NCBI GenBank assembly: GCA_037074615.1
Contig: CM073558.1
Location: forward strand, 11,532,001-11,596,000
Reading direction: 5' to 3'
Source: Leucaena leucocephala
Lineage: Eukaryota; Streptophyta; Magnoliopsida; Fabales; Fabaceae
Length of the DNA stretch: 64,000 nt
The notes below the pieces were generated by a model. That model was given only the letters and a program-made list of their open reading frames with translations, searched no databases and had not been told where the DNA came from. Both the position numbers and the translations under genes were made by a program. The first letter of the stretch is position 1; every line of letters starts with the position of its first letter. Shown here in pieces: positions 57,669-64,000 of the stretch.

Positions 57669-59458
57669 TTATGGAGGTGATTGAAGCTTAAACAAGCTAG
57701 TTAAGTGATTGGTTGTTGAATCAAGTTGATATTCCTGACTTTGCCATAGTTGACCCATTTTGGTTTGTACTGTTCATAATGGAAGGAAATGGAATTTAAA
57801 TGATTTAAGGCTTCCATTGAATTTATACGATGATTTTGTGTAGGATTGGATAGGTTTTGAACCTTTGAAGCATTGGAATTCCAATTAGTAATTTTTGAGA
57901 TTCTTCTTTGTTACTATTCGATCGCATGAATAGTGATTCAAATTTCATAATTTTTATACTTCCAATGGTTTTAAAATGAAAAGTTGTGTGGGATAAAGTG
58001 GAGAAATAAGTATGGGAAGCATTAGAATCAAAATGAGACTTTTTGAAAGAAAATAGGTGTTATGTAATCCTGTACATAACAGTGCATAGGAGCTGGGATT
58101 TCATGATTCTAATAAATAAATGGATTCAAAATAATAAATTGTGTAGAGTAAAGTCAACACATCAATTGGTTGAAAGGCCAAGTTGATTGGTGAAGACTAG
58201 AGAAAGTTATGTTAGTAAAGAGTTAAGAATTTATCAAGGATAGTCTTGAACATTGTTGAAGTTCTTGGTCCTAATGAATTATGTGATGAATATGAATGTG
58301 TTTAGGACCTTGAAACATCCAAGAAGATGTTGGGAAGTGATTGATCGAAAGACTTCATGGTTGGAAAGCTAGGGAGCAAGTGCAAAGATCAAGATGAAAG
58401 ATTAAGTGCAAGGTAGTGAACTTACCTCTTTATGTGCTTGATGTGGTATGCTTATGTGTTGGCATGTATATGATATTTGAATAATGTTGTGACATGATAG
58501 ATGATGTTGAATGTATTGTGAATAACATGTTTCCATGGCCATGCACTTTTATGCTAAAGTATATAGCATGATGGCATATCACTAATTAAAGAAAGTTTAA
58601 TGAAATTACATATCATGCATTAGCATCCATCTTACATATTTAAGTGGTAATATTTGCTACTGAGATTCCCTAGAATCTCACCCTCCTATAACCAACCAAT
58701 TTAGGTCAAGCATGAAGGAAAATGTATGCATGGAGAAGAGTTAAAGAATGGAAGAAAGTAAGTGAATTGGGATCCTAGCATAGGCTATGAATTATCCATG
58801 TATCTAAATGTCATGTAAGGTGTCTATTTATGTGATGAAATTGTATAAAATAATTATGACATATGTACATGATTTATATGAACGTATGAAAGGCAAAGAG
58901 ATGGTTTATGCATGCTGGAATAATTAATAAAAGTGAAAGAAAGGAAACTGAAATAGTAAAAACGTAGGTCCTGAAGTAGTTTTATTGTGGCTTCAGTTTG
59001 ACCTAGAAAATGAAGAAATTAATAAACAAAATTTTATGAGCATGTATTACACATCCATATCATTAAATTCATAGGTAGTAAGCCTCATTTGGATGTGTAT
59101 ATCAACAGAAATGAATTTCCAAAGTTAAGAGATAGAATCTGGAATTTCCATAATTTGCCATATGAACAGTAAAAAGTAACAATTTTACTGTATCAATTGG
59201 GAAGGTAAATGTATATTTTTATATTTTTCCCTTAAAGAGATATGAAAGAGACACAATTAGAAATTTGGATCACCTCCATACGATTTTTCTACAATTAGTT
59301 ATGAATTGGTAAAGTTGGACTGTACATATGAAAATTACCAAGTGAGCAGTACCCGAGAAGTAAGTTCTAAAATTTTAATTTTTGGGCTAATGTAATGCTT
59401 CCGCTAATCAAATATGCTTCTGAATACGTACTCTGGGGTGGTAAAAGTAGGATGTTTC
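57669..59458 (+). mobile_element. F-type LTR, plus strand, 5' truncated; right arm of a fold-back
   Basis: It begins in mid-LTR (GAAGCTTAAACAAGCTAG) and runs to the edge GTAGGATGTTTCA. 58400-58625 and 58626-59450 match the two halves of the copia-split LTR (24880-25097 and 33820-34590), giving the uninterrupted copia target at 58621-58640. Confidence 0.85.
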
Positions 59459-59985
59459 AAAGGAAATAGAGACAATTTTGAAGATGACCATCCTAACCCT
59501 CACCCTGTAGTTCCTTCTCATTCTCTCTTACTTGTCCCTCTAATGGAGCGCTTTGAGGAACTCATCATGCGCATCAATACCCTAGAGGACTTAGTGGAAG
59601 AATAGTCTAAGAAAGTTACTAGACTAAAAGATAGTTTTAGAGCTTTTCTCTCAGAAGTTTGCCATCATCAATAGCATGATGGCTTGTATCATCCTGTTGA
59701 TCCTACCAACTCTGATGAATCTCAGACCTTTGAGTCTGTTGAGGAGTGAAAGCCTGCAACTTTTATCTGCCCCTCCTATTTTATTTGTTGTACTTAATTA
59801 CAAAAAGAGGGAATATATTATATATTCTGATAGATATTGTTTTAGAAATTTCATACTTTTGATGTAAAGTTATTAGTAAAGTTGAATGAAAGAAGTTTCT
59901 TGTTTTGATGATATGTTGTTGTTTTATTTTTCAAAAAAATGTAACAAATTGAAATCGAACATGTTAATGCTTGGTGTATAATATA
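59459..59985. other. Unassigned low-similarity stretch
   Basis: I found no second copy of this text in the window. A 63-codon plus frame (59414-59605) reads through the LTR end and finishes MERFEELIMRINTLEDLVEE, a short coiled-coil-like helix, then stops. An AT-rich, UTR-like stretch follows. It could be the 3' end of a transposon or host gene, but there is not enough to name it. Confidence 0.3.
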
Positions 59986-60307
59986 ATGACAGGTTTATAA
60001 CAAGTTATTTATACACTAGTCATCCACTTCATCCAATGTAGAGTTATTCAATTTATATTATTTTACAATAGTGTGAAAGTGACCGGTGTAGAACATAATG
60101 TTCGGTTTAGACAAAAAGTTATCTCTACACTGGTGTTGCATTTTATCTAGTGTAGATTGGCTTACAAAATACACTTTAATTTAATCGAAAGTCCCTTCGC
60201 GCTTCCCATATGTCATTTTCACTTGTTCATGTGTTTAAGTCTTCTTGACCCTTCACAACATGTGAGTTTTGTTTTAAACTCCTTATCTCAAGAACTGAAG
60301 ATTTATG
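59986..60307. other. Possible CACTA subterminal or 5' flank
   Basis: Short related motifs recur here: CTACACTGGTGTT, ATCTAGTGTAGATTGG, CGGTGTAGAACATAATG, ATACACTAGTC. They resemble motifs at 54600-54740. The stretch lies just upstream of the CACTA transposase remnant. Confidence 0.4.
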
Positions 60308-60320
60308 CACTACTGGAAAT
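60308..60320 (+). other. Candidate CACTA terminal inverted repeat
   Basis: CACTACTGGAAAT starts with the CACTA pentamer and resembles plant CACTA ends. It is only about 130 bases before the transposase ATG and no partner repeat is inside the window, so it may be chance. Confidence 0.3.
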
Positions 60321-60439
60321 ACCTTTTACCAATATTTATGCTAGATTCGTTGATGTGATTTATTTATTTCATTTGATTCATTGCTGCAAGCTAGGTTTTC
60401 TTGTTTTCTATTTTCCTAGTTTTTTAGTCTTCTACAAAT

Positions 60440-61220
60440 ATGGATCATAGTTGGATAAATACTAAATGAACAAATGTTAAGTATGCTGAGGGGGTGAAGG
60501 AGTTTTTTGATTTTGCTAAACAAAACGATGATCATGGCAATGGAAGATTTTATTGTCCTTGTGTGAGTTGTTTGAATGAGAGGAAACAAAGTCCTACATA
60601 TATGTACATTCATCTAATTTGTGAGGGGTTCTATAATAGTTACGCAATATGGGTATCACATGGTGAAAATGTGGAAAGGTCGAGTATATCTAAACAGTTG
60701 GAACAGACCTTTGATGATGACATGGATACTGGTGATCGGGTAGAGGACATGATTTGTGATATTATAGACGATGCTTTTATGCAGTCACATAAATATGGTA
60801 CTATGTGTATTAGATAGAAAAACCTCTATACCCAGGGTATAGAAAATACAACCTGTTGAATACGGTGCTAAGATTGGTAAGTGTGAAAGCATGACATGGG
60901 TGGAGTGATAGAGGTTTTTCAGAATTGCTTGAGTTGTTGCAAGACATGTTTCTAGAAGAAAATATGTTACCCAAATGCTACTATGATGCTAAGAAAATAA
61001 TATGTCTTTTAGTCATGTAGTATAAAAAGATTCATGTATGCCCAAATGATTGCATAATGTACAAGAAAGATTTTGAAGATGAGGAGAAATGTCCAATATG
61101 TAACACACCAAGGTACAAATCAAACAAGTCTCCTGTAAATGTGTTATGATATCTTCCAATTACACCAAGGTTAAAGTGGCTTTTTGCTAATTAAGATAAT
61201 GCAAAAAATGTTATGGCATG
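60440..61220 (+). pseudogene. CACTA (En/Spm) transposase remnant, N-terminal part
   Basis: This transposase would cut and paste CACTA elements. From ATG 60440 the text reads MDHSWINTK, a stop at 60467, then an open frame (60494-60817). That frame contains VKEFFDFAKQN, GRFYCPCVSCLNERK and HLICEGFYNSYAIWVSHGE, the transposase-associated domain with its CPC..C motif. The next block is in another frame: GWSDRGFSELLELLQDMF (from 60901), MLPKCYYDAKKI, YKKIHVCPNDCIMYKKDFED, EKCPICNTPRYK and YLPITPRLKWLFAN, the start of the Tnp2-type domain. In-frame stops lie at 61018, 61147 and 61192. The catalytic core is absent, because family C sequence begins at 61221. Confidence 0.9.
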
Positions 61221-62688
61221 TGATAAGGTGATGCTGATTGTCATGGTCAGATCCATCAAAATAAAGTTAATTACACCTAATATAATATAGTATAAGTCAT
61301 AACCCTATCGTCCTTTTCGAGGAACCTTTTATTTAGATACCTAGCAGATTGGATGTCAAAATCAATGAAAAACATGAGTAGGGATAAAATAGTTTTTAGG
61401 GTTTTAGTGATTGATGCGATAAAAGTAGGGTGTAGAAAAGTAAATATTTTTGGATTTTTGATTGAGATGAAAATAAGTTGGTTTATTGAGAAATATGTTA
61501 TTAAAGGCTCTTGATGATGAAAATGTATCGATCGTTGCTCTCACGTTAAAATTGGAGTTTTAAAATCACTAAGTCTCAAAGAAAACCTTAATCGATCGAA
61601 TGAGTCTAGAACCCTAATTTTCCTTAAACCCTTTTGATCAAAGATGGTTTAAGAACTATTAGTGAACTGTCATAAACCACTTAGTGTATAAGTTGAATTA
61701 GATGATGAAAATGCCCTCGAATGGTCATTGATCAAAAACCCTAGTTTTTAAGCAATAAATTAATTAGCAACGATCGCTGATAATAACCCACTATCTTAAA
61801 ATCGAAAATGAAATATTATATAAAAAACCAAATGTTGAAATCATCTGAATTCAATTACAAAGTCTAATATGAGAATGATCAATTGATATTTAAAACTTGC
61901 TCATAAGATGAAAACCCTAAATCTAGCAGCAATCATAACCTGAGAAGATGCAAATTAGAACAGTAAAAACTCCCCATTTCACTCAATGAGCTCAATATAT
62001 CAGATCCATCACCAAGAGACTAAAGATTTAGCCTCTCATGACTCCTATTGTACTACAATTGCTGTCTAGATGTGATGCCATGAAGAAATGATGAGAAGGT
62101 AGTAGAGATGTGGAAAAGTCTGTGGAGAGGTGTAGAATGTTGGGCGATGAGGAGAAGGGATCAGAGAGCGCTAGAGTACCGCTTCTTAGCCTAATAAGGT
62201 AAAAAACCAGCCTCCCCTTCAAATGATAGCCATCCTCTATTTTTATTCTGCATGACCTAATTCAAAACGCGCTGTTTCAGCTATTTTGCATTTTAGTTAC
62301 GACTAGATCCATGTTATGGTCGCGACCTATAAACACAGAGAGACTTCTAGAAGAATCAATGTTACGACTAGTGGACTATTTAGTCGCGACTAAAAGGCGT
62401 AGGAGCATAGTTTCACTTTCATTGACTTGTGATTTCTTTCCTGGTCCTTGCTCTCTTCCAAAATACCTGTAATCTAACATAAAAGCTCACTATAAAAGCC
62501 CAAATTAGTAAATAAGAGAATATATGCAGTTTGGAAGAGTTAATTTACCATTTTAACCTTAATTGGCATATTGCCACGCACAGTCATGTATTACCATAAA
62601 AGTACAATTTAAGGCATAAAATGAATGGTAAAGTTGTTATAAAACTCTTAAAATGTCAGAAAAACCATATATAAAATGTGTCTTATCA
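61221..62688 (-). mobile_element. Family C 3' LTR, minus strand, complete
   Basis: Left edge TGATAAGGTGATGC; right edge, read on the minus strand, TGATAAGACACATTTT, so the LTR has TG...CA ends and is 1468 bases long. It lies next to a GAGGGAAT purine tract at 62689-62700. It interrupts the CACTA remnant. The 64-codon minus frame at 62222-62028 belongs to the LTR. Confidence 0.8.
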
Positions 62689-63031
62689 ATTCCCTCACAC
62701 TTGAAGCTTTGTACTCCTAGACAAAGAAATGAATCACCCCTAGAATAATACTATTAAATTCAAGATAACAACATAATCCATAGTGTACCCTGAAAACAAA
62801 TAATTCGTCATCTTTTGGAAATACAAAGTTGATAATGTGAGCAATGCCAAGTGATCAACTACTAAGTGAAATCAACCTCAATTGTATGAGCACAATAGAT
62901 CCTCTCAAAGGGTGTAAGTGTTTAGCTCTCTATTTCCTCTCATTTTTAGAGTTCTTTCACTCAGATTCAAATTAGAAAACACCCTACCATATGCTTGTAA
63001 TGACTCTAAATCTCAGTAACTATATAACAAT
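62689..63031 (-). mobile_element. Residual interior of a family C element
   Basis: Only about 340 bases, homologous to 35150-35480, remain between two C LTRs. Gag, pol and the primer-binding site are all missing, so a single large internal deletion is the simplest explanation. Confidence 0.75.
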
Positions 63032-64000
63032 TGATGAGGCAATACGAATTGTTATGGTCTGATCTATCAAAATAAAGTTAATTGCACCCAATATAATATA
63101 GTATAAGGCACAACCCTATCGTTCTTCTTGAGGAGCCTTTTATTTGGAAACCTAGCAGATTGAATGTTAAAATCAATGAAAAACTTGAGCAAGGATAAAA
63201 TAGGTTTTGGGGTTTTAGTGATTGATGCGATAAAAGTAGGGTGCAGAAAATTAAATATTTTTGGATTTTTGATTGAGATGGAAATGAGTGGGTTTGTTCA
63301 GAAATATGTTATGAAAGGCTCTTGATGATGAAAACATATCTATCCTTACTCTTACATTATAATTGGAGTTTTGAAATCACTAAGTCTCAAAGAAAACCTC
63401 AATAGATCGATTGAGTCTAGAACCATAATTTTCCTTAAACCCCTTTGATCAAAGCTGGTTTAAGAACTATTAGTGAACTGTTATAAACCACCTAGTGTGT
63501 AAGTTAAATTAGATTATGAAAATGCCCTGAATGGTCATTGATCAAAAACCTTAGATTTCAAGCAATGAATTAATTAGCAACGATCACTGATAATAACTTA
63601 CTCTCTTAAAATCAAAACTAAAATATTCTATTAAAAACTAAATGTTTAAATCATCATAATTCAATTATAAAGTCTAATATCAGAATGATTAATCGATATT
63701 CAAAACTTGCTCATCAGATGAAAACTGTAGATCTATCAGCAATCATAACATGAGAAGATGCAAATTAGAATAGTAAAAACTCCCTATTTTAGTCTATGAG
63801 CTCAAGATATCAGATCCATCATCAAGAGACTAAAGATTTAGCCTCTCATGACTCCTGTTGTACTGCAATCACTGTCCAGATGTGATGCCATAAAGAATTA
63901 ATGAGAAGACGATAGATTGATGGGGTAGAGATGTGGAGAAGTTTATGGAGAGGTGTAGAACAATGTAAGATAAGGAGAAGGTGATCAGAGAGTGCTAGAG
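63032..64000 (-). mobile_element. Family C 5' LTR, minus strand, cut by the window edge
   Basis: Left edge TGATGAGGCAATACG. It runs colinear with 61221-62170 to the end of the window with modest divergence and small indels. As the right-hand LTR of a minus-strand element it is the 5' LTR. Confidence 0.8.

Noticed and set aside
60157..60450. 97-codon frame before the CACTA transposase
   Set aside because: No domain, and overlaps the transposase start in a different frame. Phe/Leu-rich composition typical of AT-rich non-coding sequence.
1..64000. Host gene, tRNA or organelle-DNA insertion
   Set aside because: I scanned the longer frames and the gaps and found only transposon domains. No cloverleaf-like segment or organelle gene was recognised by eye, though short ones could be missed.

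Overview
This window looks like an intergenic, transposon-filled stretch of a plant nuclear genome, most likely a seed plant. It is AT-rich. I found no intact host gene, no rRNA or tRNA gene and no bacterial-style operon. Everything I can recognise is retroelement or DNA-transposon sequence, almost all broken. Species cannot be named from the sequence alone. Coordinates of repeat edges were read by eye: those with target-site duplications (TSDs) are exact, the others are good to about 5-30 bases. The family letters A, B, C, E and F are my own working names.

Layout. 1-2843: pieces of two opposed long LTRs (family E). 2844-4625: a lone Ty1/copia LTR on the minus strand. 4626-8878: noncoding internal region and 3' LTR of a non-autonomous family (A, plus strand). 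8879-13837: internal region with broken gag-like reading frames, then the 3.1-kb 5' LTR (family B) of a minus-strand element. 13838-22767: another minus-strand element with an E-type 3' LTR and a B-type 5' LTR, containing a complete plus-strand solo LTR (14354-17522, TSD ATTTG). 22768-40165: an Athila/Tat-like Ty3/gypsy element (C, minus strand). Its 3' LTR was split by an F-type LTR, which was in turn split by a full-length copia element (25098-33814, TSD CATCC).

40179-40933: LTR fragment. 40934-48157: a two-LTR A element with a noncoding interior. 48158-48508: orphan chromovirus-like RNase H fragment. 48509-54186: E-type LTR split by a solo B LTR (50952-54161, TSD CCAGG). 54187-59458: truncated, mosaic and fold-back LTR debris with another gag-like internal region. 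59459-61220: an unassigned stretch, then a decayed CACTA (En/Spm) transposase. 61221-64000: a family C element that lost nearly all of its interior.

How the parts relate. Families A, B, E and F share LTR ends (TGTCAYATCC...GGATGTKWCA, with variants), a TATAAATA box, and, wherever visible, a primer-binding site matching initiator tRNA-Met. They behave as one super-family of long-LTR, short-interior elements that must have been copied by another element's enzymes. The copia and C elements once encoded enzymes, but both are now dead: the copia element carries many stops, two frameshifts and substitutions at catalytic residues. I see no clear new functional system. The most unusual material is the non-autonomous family with a recurrent acidic gag-like frame, the four-level nesting, the empty-site paralogue of the copia insertion, and the recombinant LTRs.
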